A stretch of DNA of 51,557 nt. Source: a virus. This document shows, in pieces, positions 14,520 through 21,043 of this stretch. Every line of letters starts with the position of its first letter. Position 1 is the stretch's first letter. A program made the position numbers and the translations under genes. The notes below the pieces were generated by a model. The model did not search any database. It worked only from the letters and a program-made list of their open reading frames with translations, and was not told the DNA's origin. The stretch lies in IMG/VR virus record IMGVR_UViG_3300008110_000439, positions 1-51,557 of that record; one strand, 5' to 3'.

Positions 14520-14893
14520 CTGACCACCCGATCACTCCGCCGCCAGAGCTGGTGGGCGAGTGGCTGTGCGACGACGGCTACCCCTGGGATCCGTCTGAAC
14601 AGGTCACGATCACGATCACTACCAACCGACTACGCAATGTCGCCACCCAAGCCGCCCGCTGGGGGAGCGACCAGGAGCTGGAGGCGTGCGGCGCGTACCT
14701 AGAACGTTGTGCGCAATGGGAACCGGAGGACATTGACGAACTCCGCGCCGCCCGCCGCCCCAAGCCGCCGAGCCTGAAGGAGCAGGCGCTTGCTGCGCTT
14801 CCCAAAAGGCTTGACAACGGCTTTATGACAACAGTCAACGACGAGGAACTCGACACCATCCGCCTCGCCCTGGAGGCACTGCCCGATGACTGA
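14516..14893 (+). CDS. ITPPPEL-type small protein, 125 aa (family member C)
   Basis: Opens MTDHPITPPPELVGEWLCDD. The central helix reads NVATQAARWGSDQELEACGA. C-terminal RPKPPSLKEQALAALPKRL, then LDTIRLALEALPDD. It is clearly homologous to the gene at 14065 (same blocks in the same order). The next gene starts inside its 3' end (8-bp overlap). Confidence 0.75.
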   Translation: MTDHPITPPPELVGEWLCDDGYPWDPSEQVTITITTNRLRNVATQAARWGSDQELEACGAYLERCAQWEPEDIDELRAARRPKPPSLKEQALAALPKRLDNGFMTTVNDEELDTIRLALEALPDD

Positions 14894-15029
14894 TCAACAA
14901 CTGTTTCTCCTTTGCGGAACAATTGCTCTTTGCGCAGGTTCAATTGCAAATTCACTTGGCCTAGCAATTTTCGCAATTGCCTGCTTCCTTGCCTTTCTCG
15001 CTCTTTTGTATAAGCAGATCGTTGACTGA
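14886..15029 (+). CDS. small two-helix membrane protein, 47 aa
   Basis: ATG 14886 to TGA 15027-15029. Two hydrophobic helices: LFLLCGTIALCAGSIA and LGLAIFAIACFLAFLALLY, then a basic end (KQIVD). A third tiny membrane protein in this gene chain. It ends in an 8-bp overlap with the next gene's TTG start. Confidence 0.6.
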   Translation: MTDQQLFLLCGTIALCAGSIANSLGLAIFAIACFLAFLALLYKQIVD

Positions 15030-15483
15030 CCTAACCCCCACCGATTTCCGAGCGCTGTGCGCTGAGCTGGTTGACAATCTGGAGCGCTATCAGTCCTGGT
15101 ACATCGAGGACAATGGCTACGGCATCGACGACCTTGAGGCCCTGCTGCGTCGCGCTGACGCCGCCCTGGCCCAGCCCGAGCCGCAGGGGCCGACGGATAA
15201 GGAGCTTGGCGAGACATATCGCGCTGCATATTACGCTTGTGAAAACCGTCAGGGTCCTGCCGCACAGGTATTTGGGCTGCGTGCCGTCCTTGCCCGCTGG
15301 GGTCGCCCCGCCATCGAGCCGGTGCCCGTCGCTGAGCGCCTGCCGGGACCGGGGGATTGCGATGCGGAGGGCTGGTGCTGGTGGTTTGACGGGTTCAATT
15401 GGATGCTCGGTAGGTTTGAAGAGTGGTACACCCACTGGCTCCCCCACCACGCGTTGCCCGTGCCGCAGCAGGAGGCTGAGTGA
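15022..15483 (+). CDS. hypothetical protein, 153 aa
   Basis: A TTG start at 15022 (LTDLTPTDFRALCAELVDN) is preferred over an upstream ATG that would overlap the membrane gene. It has a helical N-terminal part (LEALLRRADAALAQ) and a Trp-rich C-terminal part (WCWWFDGFNWMLGRFEEWYT, then HWLPHHALPVP). The HWLPhxALPxP ending resembles DUF551-like phage proteins. No role assigned. Confidence 0.65.
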   Translation: MTDLTPTDFRALCAELVDNLERYQSWYIEDNGYGIDDLEALLRRADAALAQPEPQGPTDKELGETYRAAYYACENRQGPAAQVFGLRAVLARWGRPAIEPVPVAERLPGPGDCDAEGWCWWFDGFNWMLGRFEEWYTHWLPHHALPVPQQEAE

Positions 15484-15713
15484 TGGCTGAGCTATCAAAA
15501 GAGGCGCAAGCCGTGCTGGATGCTGCCTTCACACTGGCCGACAACCTTGACCGTGATGTCACCGATACGGAGATGATCGCCGCCGCCCTCCGCGCTGCTG
15601 CGGATCAGGTGGTGCCACACGAGTATTTGATCGGAGTTGATGCTGCAGTAGAAGCTCGGCAACTGACCCGCCTTCGTCTCCTCGCCATCGCCGCCGAGCT
15701 TCAAGCCGAATGA
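15483..15713 (+). CDS. hypothetical protein, 76 aa
   Basis: ATG 15483 overlaps the previous stop by one base. Begins MAELSKEAQAVLDAAFTLAD, then TEMIAAALRAAADQVVPHEY; an all-helical protein with a run of Ala and Leu. The C-terminus (LLAIAAELQAE) overlaps the next ATG. Its Ala-rich helix (ALRAAADQV) is common in small phage proteins of this sort. Confidence 0.65.
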   Translation: MAELSKEAQAVLDAAFTLADNLDRDVTDTEMIAAALRAAADQVVPHEYLIGVDAAVEARQLTRLRLLAIAAELQAE

Positions 15714-15799
15714 CACCCCACCTGCTGTTCGAGCTGCTGGTCGTCTACGTCGTGGCGTGCTGCTTGGCGCTGTGGCTGGCGTCCAAGCTGCTGCCGTGA
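15710..15799 (+). CDS. tiny membrane protein, 29 aa (copy 2 of a pair)
   Basis: ATG 15710 (ATGA overlap), TGA 15797-15799. One transmembrane helix (LLFELLVVYVVACCLALWLA) ending SKLLP. It has the same length as the product of 12269-12358 and shares 15 of 29 residues with it, at fixed positions, including Glu8, Tyr13 and the ASKxLP tail. Each copy sits at the end of a run of coupled genes. No gene is seen from 15800 to 15963. Confidence 0.7.
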   Translation: MTPHLLFELLVVYVVACCLALWLASKLLP

Positions 15800-15963
15800 T
15801 TGGGGTGGGGAGGTGGCGCCGGCTCTCGCGCCTGCACGCCTCACCGCAGCCTCCACACTGCGGAATGCCCAGCGATTGAATCGTTGGATAAGCAGCGTAG
15901 CGGATAAGCGGCGGTTGCGTGCCAGGCGAACATTACCCCTACTGATCAACCCACTTACACCTC

Positions 15964-16200
15964 ATGAACTTAGGTGAACAGCGCTGCCCGCAATGCCATG
16001 GCGTGATGCGCCTGGTAATGCAGGAGCAGACCTACAACGGCAGAGCCAAGCGGCGCCGGAACCAGTGCTACGACTGCAAGCACCGCACCACCAGCTACGT
16101 GCTTAGCGAGGAGTTCTTCACGCAGCTCGTGGCTGCCCACGACATCGTGGAGCGTCTTCAGGGCTTCTACTTTGATCACTGCGATCCTGAGCAGGACTAG
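15964..16200 (+). CDS. zinc-ribbon protein, 78 aa
   Basis: Four cysteines as CPQC (8-11) and CYDC (35-38), separated by a basic stretch (NGRAKRRRN): a zinc ribbon like that of the NrdR repressor. A helical tail follows (QLVAAHDIVERLQ). It is homologous in plan to the N-terminal part of the protein at 18786. DNA or nucleotide binding is likely; the ATP-cone of true NrdR is absent. Confidence 0.75.
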   Translation: MNLGEQRCPQCHGVMRLVMQEQTYNGRAKRRRNQCYDCKHRTTSYVLSEEFFTQLVAAHDIVERLQGFYFDHCDPEQD

Positions 16201-16210
16201 GGTTGCGCCA

Positions 16211-16230
16211 TACACTTTGCTTAGCTAAGC
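16211..16230 (+). promoter_or_regulatory. TACACT element and 12-bp palindrome
   Basis: TACACT (16211-16216), identical to the -10 at 11997, stands just before the perfect palindrome GCTTAGCTAAGC (16219-16230), in the gap before ATG 16270. A -35 match is poor (TGAGCA, 17-bp spacer). The palindrome is made of two facing CTTAG pentamers and would overlap the transcription start, as an operator might. Confidence 0.4.
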
Positions 16231-16269
16231 TGGTGGTGCTCTAAGCTACTCAACAAACCACACAAACTT

Positions 16270-16446
16270 ATGGATGCGCCACCTAGCGGGCGGTACACAG
16301 AGCGTTATGAAGTCACGCTTAGACATCGGGTCAGCAGGTTACTGCGCACCCAGGTGGTCGAGGCGGAAGACATGTACCACGCCATGATCTGCGCTAAGGA
16401 GCAGTACCTTGGCCATACCGTGGTCCGCATCACAGCACTTGACTAG
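16270..16446 (+). CDS. small hypothetical protein, 58 aa
   Basis: ATG 16270 to TAG 16444. Reads RYTERYEVTLRHRVSRLLRT then VEAEDMYHAMICAKEQYLGH and a last beta strand (VVRITAL). It looks like a compact beta-alpha-beta fold that could bind RNA or DNA. Preceded by the TACACT/palindrome element. Confidence 0.6.
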   Translation: MDAPPSGRYTERYEVTLRHRVSRLLRTQVVEAEDMYHAMICAKEQYLGHTVVRITALD

Positions 16447-16462
16447 TTCTACCAAGCAACCT

Positions 16463-16612
16463 ATGCAACTTAAGCGTTTTGTTTTTCACTTCCCTAAGTT
16501 AAATCTTTTTGAAGTGATTTCCGCTTCCTGCTTAGCTGAAGCGCGACAAAAGTTGATTGAGAGTCGCTTAGCCCCTTTCTACAACCAAGCTGTACTAATT
16601 AGCAATGACTGA
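16463..16612 (+). CDS. small hypothetical protein, 49 aa
   Basis: ATG 16463 (a farther start would run into the previous gene). Begins MQLKRFVFHFPKLNLFEVIS and continues LAEARQKLIESRLAPF. Plan and length resemble the 58-aa neighbour, so they may be related. It overlaps the next gene by 8 bp. Confidence 0.55.
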   Translation: MQLKRFVFHFPKLNLFEVISASCLAEARQKLIESRLAPFYNQAVLISND

Positions 16613-16838
16613 ACGCTTAGCCATTTACTTACTAAGACTTAATTGCGATCGACCAGTAAGGGTTACGCGGATACCTGGATCGCGCCATGGCGTAGCGGTC
16701 CAAGGCCTAGACCCACGGGACCTAGGTCGAGCGGGATTAAGTCTGCGCATTCAGGCCGCGCTTCGGCTTCTGTACTTAGTTAACCCTTTAGCTGGGGTGG
16801 TGTTTTTCAAGCATGTCGTTGAGGTGACCTTGCCATGA
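16605..16838 (+). CDS. small hypothetical protein, 77 aa
   Basis: ATG 16605. Basic N-terminus (LRLNCDRPVRVTRIPGSRHG) and a more hydrophobic C-terminal half (LRLLYLVNPLAGVVFF). It ends in an ATGA overlap with the HTH gene at 16835. No family recognised. Confidence 0.5.
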   Translation: MTERLAIYLLRLNCDRPVRVTRIPGSRHGVAVQGLDPRDLGRAGLSLRIQAALRLLYLVNPLAGVVFFKHVVEVTLP

Positions 16839-17209
16839 GCCGAGCACGCATTTCTATTTATCGAGAAGATCGGATCTGGGATCTACGGTGCCAGGGCTAT
16901 GACTACGACTCGATTGCCCGCATCGTGAATGTTTCGCCCAGTCTCACGGGGGTAATTCGGCGTATTAGGCGGCGTCCCAGCGTGGAGGTAGATCCTGTTA
17001 GGCGCGGACGCCGGTGCAACTTCCTAAGCGATGCGCAGCTTGAGGACATAAAGCTGCGATACGCCAATGGGCAGCGACAAGGCGACATCGGCAAGGTGTA
17101 CGGACTTAGCAATTCGGCAATTAGCCACATTTGTACTGGTCGTACCTATACAGAACCCGAGCCTGGCTACAACTACGACTTCACCAACCGACTACTTAGG
17201 CGCAGCTGA
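16835..17209 (+). CDS. protein with two HTH-like segments, 124 aa
   Basis: Two similar helix-turn-helix candidates: residues 9-43 (REDRIWDLRCQGYDYDSIAR then IVNVSPSLTGVIRRIRRRP) and 65-105 (LSDAQLEDIKLRYANGQRQG then YGLSNSAISHICTGRTY). The inter-domain stretch is very basic (RRGRRCNF). This resembles resolvase/transposase-like HTH DNA-binding proteins. A transcription regulator of the operon is likely. Its 3' end overlaps a leftward HTH gene by 18 bp. Confidence 0.75.
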   Translation: MSRARISIYREDRIWDLRCQGYDYDSIARIVNVSPSLTGVIRRIRRRPSVEVDPVRRGRRCNFLSDAQLEDIKLRYANGQRQGDIGKVYGLSNSAISHICTGRTYTEPEPGYNYDFTNRLLRRS

Positions 17210-17338
17210 CTTGATCCAGCGGAGAACGCGGCTGTAAGGAATGCGCAGTGCAGCCGCAATGGACTTAGCACTCATGCCGCCTTTATGCATAAAGAGTACG
17301 AGCTTGGGGTCCGGCGGTGCTGGTGTTTCGCTGGTCAT
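17192..17338 (-). CDS. small HTH protein, 48 aa, leftward
   Basis: ATG 17338, 48 codons, TAG at 17192. Residues 19-44 (GGMSAKSIAAALRIPYSRVL then RWIKS) form a helix-turn-helix. It faces right-going genes on both sides: convergent with the end of the 16835 gene, divergent from the one at 17419. The size is too small for a CI-type repressor but fits a Cro-like or transposase-fragment regulator. Confidence 0.65.
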   Translation of the reverse strand: MTSETPAPPDPKLVLFMHKGGMSAKSIAAALRIPYSRVLRWIKSAAPK

Positions 17339-17418
17339 GGGCGTATGCGCAGCAATGCAAGCAGTTTAGCGCGTTAAGTGTAAGCTGTTTGTTGGTTCCT
17401 CTTACCACTTCAAAACAT
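17339..17418. promoter_or_regulatory. divergent intergenic region with near-palindrome
   Basis: 80 bp between the leftward HTH gene and the rightward gene at 17419. It has a near-palindrome TTAGCGCGTTAA (10 of 12 positions match its reverse complement) at about 17366-17377, a plausible operator for the adjacent HTH protein. No clear -10/-35 pair is seen. Confidence 0.35.
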
Positions 17419-17700
17419 ATGGCAGACTTTGAGTCCGTTTCGTTGGCGGAAGTGAAGGTTCGCACTGGTCGCAAGTGCAAAACGGCCCCTCTGCGGGAAG
17501 CCGTGGCTGCGCTGCAGGTGGGTGATGCTTTCTTCGTGCCCTACTCCAGTGAGGAGGTCAAGGAGGGCTACCGGCCCAGCACCGTTACCCAGGTGGTTGG
17601 GACAATGAGCCGCGCCAATCCGGCGGTGCGTTACTCCGTTCGGCGTGACGCCAAGCAGGCGGGGTGCTTTGTGGTGTGCGTTGCTCGCCCCCAAGCCTGA
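17419..17700 (+). CDS. hypothetical protein, 93 aa
   Basis: ATG 17419 (an upstream start at 17317 would lie inside the divergent HTH gene). Begins MADFESVSLAEVKVRTGRKC and continues PLREAVAALQVGDAFFVPYS; a beta-rich C-terminal half (TVTQVVGTMSRANPAVRYSV) with many basic residues. It looks like a small OB- or winged-like DNA-binding protein, but no family is assigned. Confidence 0.6.
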   Translation: MADFESVSLAEVKVRTGRKCKTAPLREAVAALQVGDAFFVPYSSEEVKEGYRPSTVTQVVGTMSRANPAVRYSVRRDAKQAGCFVVCVARPQA

Positions 17701-17785
17701 CCACGATGTAGTACGCTATGGGTCCCGGCGCAAGCTGGGGCCTTAGCCCTACCACTTAAACCACGTAAATCTCACAGCAAGTCTT

Positions 17786-18199
17786 ATGGGTCTCACGTTC
17801 CTTAGTAAAAGCCTCGAACGCACAGTCGATCTCGATGGCCTTAGCTCCTTACCCCTTAGTGATGTGCGGGCACTCCACGCCGAGCTGGTGGTGGCGGTGC
17901 AGTCGATGGACGACAGCGTGAACGAAGCGCTCAAGATGCAAGAGCTCAGCGGCATCTCCGCTGATATGGACTGGGTGCATCGCGTGCGTAAAAAGCGCCG
18001 CATCTGTGTGGCATTTGCTGCACAGGCCAAGCAGCTACTAGACACGAAGTCGAATGACAGCACGTTCCAGGGCGCTTACACGCAGCATCTAGACGCGCTG
18101 ATTCTTAAAGAACTTGGTGCGACGGTCTATGGCGAGATCAAGGATGAGGCGCGGGAGCTTGCGCTTGCTGATCTTCAAGCAGGGACTCCAGCCGCATAA
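17786..18199 (+). CDS. hypothetical alpha-helical protein, 137 aa
   Basis: ATG 17786. All-helical: DVRALHAELVVAVQSMDDSV, then a basic core (WVHRVRKKRRICVAFAAQAK) and a C-terminal helix (EIKDEARELALADLQAGTPA). The 3' end overlaps the leftward 67-aa gene by 62 bp. Function unknown; the helical bundle with a basic patch could contact DNA. Confidence 0.65.
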   Translation: MGLTFLSKSLERTVDLDGLSSLPLSDVRALHAELVVAVQSMDDSVNEALKMQELSGISADMDWVHRVRKKRRICVAFAAQAKQLLDTKSNDSTFQGAYTQHLDALILKELGATVYGEIKDEARELALADLQAGTPAA

Positions 18200-18341
18200 T
18201 CTCCCACACAGCCTGCTGCAGCATCTCCTGGTAGCTGATGCAGGCACGGTAAAGCGCTGCTTCCCGTGGTGGCATTGACCGTACTGCTAATTCGATTTGT
18301 AACTCACGTTCTGGTGTTACAGATCGCTTAAGCCATTCCAT
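18138..18341 (-). CDS. small helical protein, 67 aa, leftward
   Basis: ATG 18341. Begins MEWLKRSVTPERELQIELAV, then AALYRACISYQEMLQQAVWE and a Pro-Ala rich end (QQAQAPAPHP). The amphipathic helices look real. It diverges from the gene at 18400 across a 58-bp gap with a perfect palindrome, and overlaps the end of the rightward gene before it. Function unknown; an antisense-oriented regulator is possible. Confidence 0.55.
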   Translation of the reverse strand: MEWLKRSVTPERELQIELAVRSMPPREAALYRACISYQEMLQQAVWEIMRLESLLEDQQAQAPAPHP

Positions 18342-18366
18342 AGGTCGAGTCTTGCTTAAGGTAGCC

Positions 18367-18378
18367 TAGGCCGGCCTA
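18367..18378. promoter_or_regulatory. perfect 12-bp palindrome in a divergent gap
   Basis: TAGGCCGGCCTA, a perfect dyad between the leftward 67-aa gene (start 18341) and the rightward 77-aa gene (start 18400). Position and symmetry suggest an operator site. Confidence 0.45.
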
Positions 18379-18399
18379 CGTTGTTTTCTACGCTTACTA

Positions 18400-18633
18400 A
18401 TGACTGAATTTCGTGCCACGCTCCAGTGGATTGAGGATGAGGAGGAGAAGAGCCGCCATGGAGAAGGTGTAAGCCGCGCTCCAGCAGGTTCCAAAACCAA
18501 GGAATTTCGCCTCGTGGTCAAGCAGGCTGGAACGAAACCGATGACGCTCATTATGCGGGCAGAGTCGAAGCGAAAAGCTCAGCAATATGCGCAAGCCCGG
18601 TGGCCGAGTGCCCAGGTGGAGGTAATTGGATGA
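18400..18633 (+). CDS. hypothetical protein, 77 aa
   Basis: ATG 18400. A charged N-terminal half (WIEDEEEKSRHGEGVSRAPA) and a beta-alpha-beta C-terminal half (FRLVVKQAGTKPMTLIMRAE then SKRKAQQYAQARWPSAQVEV), which resembles small phage proteins of the 'WPSAxVEV' type. It ends in an ATGA overlap with the next gene. Confidence 0.65.
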   Translation: MTEFRATLQWIEDEEEKSRHGEGVSRAPAGSKTKEFRLVVKQAGTKPMTLIMRAESKRKAQQYAQARWPSAQVEVIG

Positions 18634-18785
18634 ATTGGTGGCGCGTAATGGCGAAGGCCTTAGGAGAGAAGGCGCATCCTGATCCTCGCGTAGCCGATCA
18701 AGTAGCCCTAATTCGTTTTGCAATCCTTTTAGCTTATATGCTTACTAACTTACACATTGTTCTTAATACGTGGAGGCATTGGTAG
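18630..18785 (+). CDS. small membrane protein, 51 aa
   Basis: ATG 18630 overlaps the previous stop. After a polar N-terminus (VMAKALGEKAHPDPRVADQ) there is one hydrophobic helix (VALIRFAILLAYMLTNLHIV) and a short polar end (LNTWRHW). Another in the set of small membrane proteins of this operon. TAG is followed directly by the GTG of the next gene. Confidence 0.55.
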   Translation: MNWWRVMAKALGEKAHPDPRVADQVALIRFAILLAYMLTNLHIVLNTWRHW

Positions 18786-19133
18786 GTGAATCGCCTATGT
18801 GAAAAGTGCAAAAGCTCTAGGCTGCGCATGACCGAATCCCATATGATCAGCGGCAATCGCGTACGTAGGGTTAGGCGAGTCTGTAGAGACTGTGGGCATC
18901 GCCACACGCTCTACGAAGTAAGCAAGGAGGTTCTTGAGGAACTTGACGAAAGCGTGGCGTTGCTTAAGCAACTTCGCAACATCTTAGGCGTGGATCAGCG
19001 CCTACCTTTAATTCAATGTGATTCTTGTACTTACTGGGGTGACAATGGGTGCTCGATGGACTTCCCGGAGGCTGGCGGCAAGTTTGCTGGCGAATGCTCC
19101 GTATACACGTCCCAAAGGGAAGAAGCAGTGTGA
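18786..19133 (+). CDS. zinc-ribbon plus four-cysteine module protein, 115 aa
   Basis: GTG 18786, directly after the previous TAG. Two parts: an NrdR-like zinc ribbon (C5, C8, C33, C36) and, after a helical linker (LEELDESVALLKQLRNIL), a second cluster (C78, C81, C89, C104; CDSCTYWGDNGCSMDFPEAG) like that at the end of the 19045 and 20533 products. The first part matches the protein at 15964. Nucleic-acid binding plus a metal- or Fe-S-binding tail is inferred. Confidence 0.75.
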   Translation: MNRLCEKCKSSRLRMTESHMISGNRVRRVRRVCRDCGHRHTLYEVSKEVLEELDESVALLKQLRNILGVDQRLPLIQCDSCTYWGDNGCSMDFPEAGGKFAGECSVYTSQREEAV

Positions 19134-19374
19134 GCAGTGCGGCAACCCTATGCACGGATTGCGGCTTTGCTCGGAGTGCTTCGGCAGATCTGAGGATGGG
19201 CGCAGGGAAAGGGCGCTTAAGTATCTGCAGGACAAGTGTGTTCCGCTGGAAAACGGAGGCCCTTGTGCTGCATGCGTTCACTGGGCCGGTAAGTGCGACC
19301 TAGGCTTGCCTGAGGCAGGCTCCACCTATGCCGCTAATTGTCCCGCCATGCTTACCGAGTGCTTAAGCCAATGA
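19045..19374 (+). CDS. cysteine-rich protein with four-cysteine module
   Basis: Certain part: from about 19120 on, CEQCGNPMHGLRLCSECFG (four Cys as CxxC and CxxC), then CAACVHWAGKCDLGLPEAGS and YAANC. The start is uncertain: ATG 19045 overlaps the upstream gene by 89 bp, while TTG 19084 overlaps it by 50 bp. The final module is the same C-x2-C-x6-C-x14-C design found in the neighbours. It ends with an ATGA overlap to 19371. Confidence 0.6.
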   Translation: MGARWTSRRLAASLLANAPYTRPKGKKQCEQCGNPMHGLRLCSECFGRSEDGRRERALKYLQDKCVPLENGGPCAACVHWAGKCDLGLPEAGSTYAANCPAMLTECLSQ

Positions 19375-19649
19375 CGCATCCTTTTCTGAACCGCCTAGAA
19401 GTAGCGCTTATCCGCTTACTGGTTAGATCGCCCAATATCGGCTTCATCATGGTGAAGCACAGAGGAAGCAACGTGAGCTGGGTTCTGCATGACCTGAGCG
19501 ATCCAGCGCCTGGTGATCCTTATGAGGATGCCGAGGAAGCCCCGTCCTATGCCGATCAGCTCCATGGGGAGCCAACTTGTGAAGAAGATGGGGAGCCTTT
19601 GTCGATGCAGTTCGAGCGGCTCTACCATTTACCCGACGCAGAGCGTTAG
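19371..19649 (+). CDS. hypothetical acidic protein, 92 aa
   Basis: ATG 19371 overlaps the previous stop. Begins MTHPFLNRLEVALIRLLVRS and has an acidic second half (PAPGDPYEDAEEAPSYADQL). It could be a small DNA-mimic or a linker protein; no family recognised. A short hairpin (CCCAC-TTGT-GTGGG at 19693-19706) follows it without a T run. Confidence 0.55.
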   Translation: MTHPFLNRLEVALIRLLVRSPNIGFIMVKHRGSNVSWVLHDLSDPAPGDPYEDAEEAPSYADQLHGEPTCEEDGEPLSMQFERLYHLPDAER

Positions 19650-19739
19650 GCGTGTATCTGCCCACGACGGGCCACGGATCTTTCGGGGTCCACCCACTTG
19701 TGTGGGGGCTTGACACCTACTACAAACCTTGGTTTTTCG

Positions 19740-19985
19740 ATGGACACTCAGTTTATTGGGGCACTCCAGCAGTTGAGCGCTGCGAAGCTTTGCGAAGAGC
19801 TGAAGCCATGGCAAATCGAGAACGGTAAGGCTGCGTTTCTTGATTACCTGTACGAACTGTACGAGCGAGGTTCAGCCGAACCAGGCTTGCGTGGCACGTA
19901 CACGGGTCTAGTCGAACGCTTCAAGCACGACACTTTTGAAATCATCCGCGCTGGTTTTATCAGTAGCGGCACTAATCCTGCTTAG
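19740..19985 (+). CDS. hypothetical protein, 81 aa
   Basis: ATG 19740. All-helical: DTQFIGALQQLSAAKLCEEL then KAAFLDYLYELYERGSAEPG and FKHDTFEIIRAGFIS. It begins after a 90-bp gap that also holds the TTGACA hexamer (19710-19715), a possible -35 box, with no convincing -10. It lies just before the dNMP kinase gene. Confidence 0.6.
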   Translation: MDTQFIGALQQLSAAKLCEELKPWQIENGKAAFLDYLYELYERGSAEPGLRGTYTGLVERFKHDTFEIIRAGFISSGTNPA

Positions 19986-19990
19986 ACCTT

Positions 19991-20533
19991 GTGAAAAAAC
20001 TTATCGGTTTGTACAGCCCGGCTGCACAGTCGGGAAAATCTTCTGTCGCTAAGTTTTTAGCGCAGGAGTGTGGCTATGAAGTTGTACCTTTTGCGCAAAC
20101 GCTTAAGGAGATGCTTATTCCTGTACTTAATGCACTGGGATATAACAACGACGATGCTTACCGCTTAGTTCATGTGGACAAAGCTATCGTCGTGCCAAGG
20201 GCGGAGGTAAGTGTTCGGCATATGCTGCGCACGCTGGGTACAGAATGGGGTAGGCAGTGTGTCCATCCCGATATCTGGCTTAGGTGTTGGGAAGAACGCA
20301 TTAAGCCACATGATTTAGTTGTAGCGGATGACGTGCGTTTCCCTAATGAGGCGGAGTTAATCCGTCGCCTAGGGGGTGAGTTGTGGTGCGTTGAGCGACC
20401 GGGCGTGCTGCGTACCCATGAACATGCCAGCGAAGGGAGCTTGGACACGTACCAGCACTTCACGAAGCTTATTGCGAATAACGGGTCGCTTAGTGACTTA
20501 GTTGATAAGCTGCGTGAAATTGCGCAGCCTTAG
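19991..20533 (+). CDS. deoxynucleoside monophosphate kinase
   Basis: 180 residues, GTG start. The Walker A-like loop SPAAQSGKSSVAKFLAQE (K16) and the DVRFPNEAELIRRLGG motif (about 116-131) match the T4 gene 1-type dNMP kinase family. The segment VSVRHMLRTLGTEWGRQ is the family's DxxxxxLGTEW block. It phosphorylates dNMPs (including modified ones in some phages) to feed dNTP pools. With the dCTP deaminase-like gene on the other strand it forms a nucleotide-supply pair. Confidence 0.9.
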   Translation: MKKLIGLYSPAAQSGKSSVAKFLAQECGYEVVPFAQTLKEMLIPVLNALGYNNDDAYRLVHVDKAIVVPRAEVSVRHMLRTLGTEWGRQCVHPDIWLRCWEERIKPHDLVVADDVRFPNEAELIRRLGGELWCVERPGVLRTHEHASEGSLDTYQHFTKLIANNGSLSDLVDKLREIAQP

Positions 20534-20841
20534 TGGCAAGTCTGCGGTATCACGCCGGTCGGATGGTTCTCTACGAGGGAACTGATGGCTGGCGTGTCCG
20601 CATTAAAAGCCATACGACCAAGCTTGATCTGCCGCTCAGCTGCGCTGACTTAGAGGAGGCGATACTCGAAGCGGAACAGCTCTATGCGGATGCGCGGGCT
20701 GTGACGAATACAGCTCCGAAGTGCTATCAGTGCGTTCATTGGAAGCCAAGCAAAGCAGAATGTGGATTGGACTTTCCTGAGGGCCGTTCCAGTGGAGGAA
20801 ACTACGCCAAGTACTGCTGCGCTTTCTGGGCTAAGCCTTAA
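20533..20841 (+). CDS. protein with C-terminal four-cysteine module, 102 aa
   Basis: GTG 20533 shares a base with the preceding TAG. The N-terminal half is beta-rich (RMVLYEGTDGWRVRIKSHTT) with a helix (LEEAILEAEQLYADA), resembling small DNA-interacting folds. The C-terminus carries C64, C67, C77, C95/C96 (CYQCVHWKPSKAECGLDFPE), the same module as in 18786 and 19045. The operon context suggests a shared function of these modules. Confidence 0.65.
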   Translation: MASLRYHAGRMVLYEGTDGWRVRIKSHTTKLDLPLSCADLEEAILEAEQLYADARAVTNTAPKCYQCVHWKPSKAECGLDFPEGRSSGGNYAKYCCAFWAKP

Positions 20842-20845
20842 TGCG

Positions 20846-21043
20846 GTGCCAGACGATGCAATTGATTGTGGTGATGGGTTCTATATAGAGCAGAGTACGG
20901 AACCGTGCGGAGAACCTAGGTACAGGAGTTGTAGTCCTGGTGGTGCAATAGGTCGGTATTCCAATGACTTATGGCAGGCTCAGATCTATATCGAGCATCT
21001 GAAGGGGAATCTACCGGGCGGATCCAGTCATATAACCGCTTAG
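20846..21043 (+). CDS. small hypothetical protein, 65 aa
   Basis: GTG 20846, 5 bp after the previous stop. Sequence: VPDDAIDCGDGFYIEQSTEP, then CGEPRYRSCSPGGAIGRYSN and DLWQAQIYIEHLKGN. The pattern (strand, loop, strand, helix) looks natural, like a small virion or regulatory protein. Its 3' half overlaps the end of the leftward HNH gene. It is the last rightward gene. Confidence 0.5.
   Translation: MPDDAIDCGDGFYIEQSTEPCGEPRYRSCSPGGAIGRYSNDLWQAQIYIEHLKGNLPGGSSHITA

Noticed and set aside
15701-15949. 82-codon leftward frame in the gap before 15964
   Set aside because: Arg/Gln-rich shadow of the tiny membrane gene and spacer DNA; no support.
19673-19709. Terminator after the 92-aa gene (hairpin CCCAC-TTGT-GTGGG)
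   Set aside because: Short stem and no T run; only a weak hairpin.
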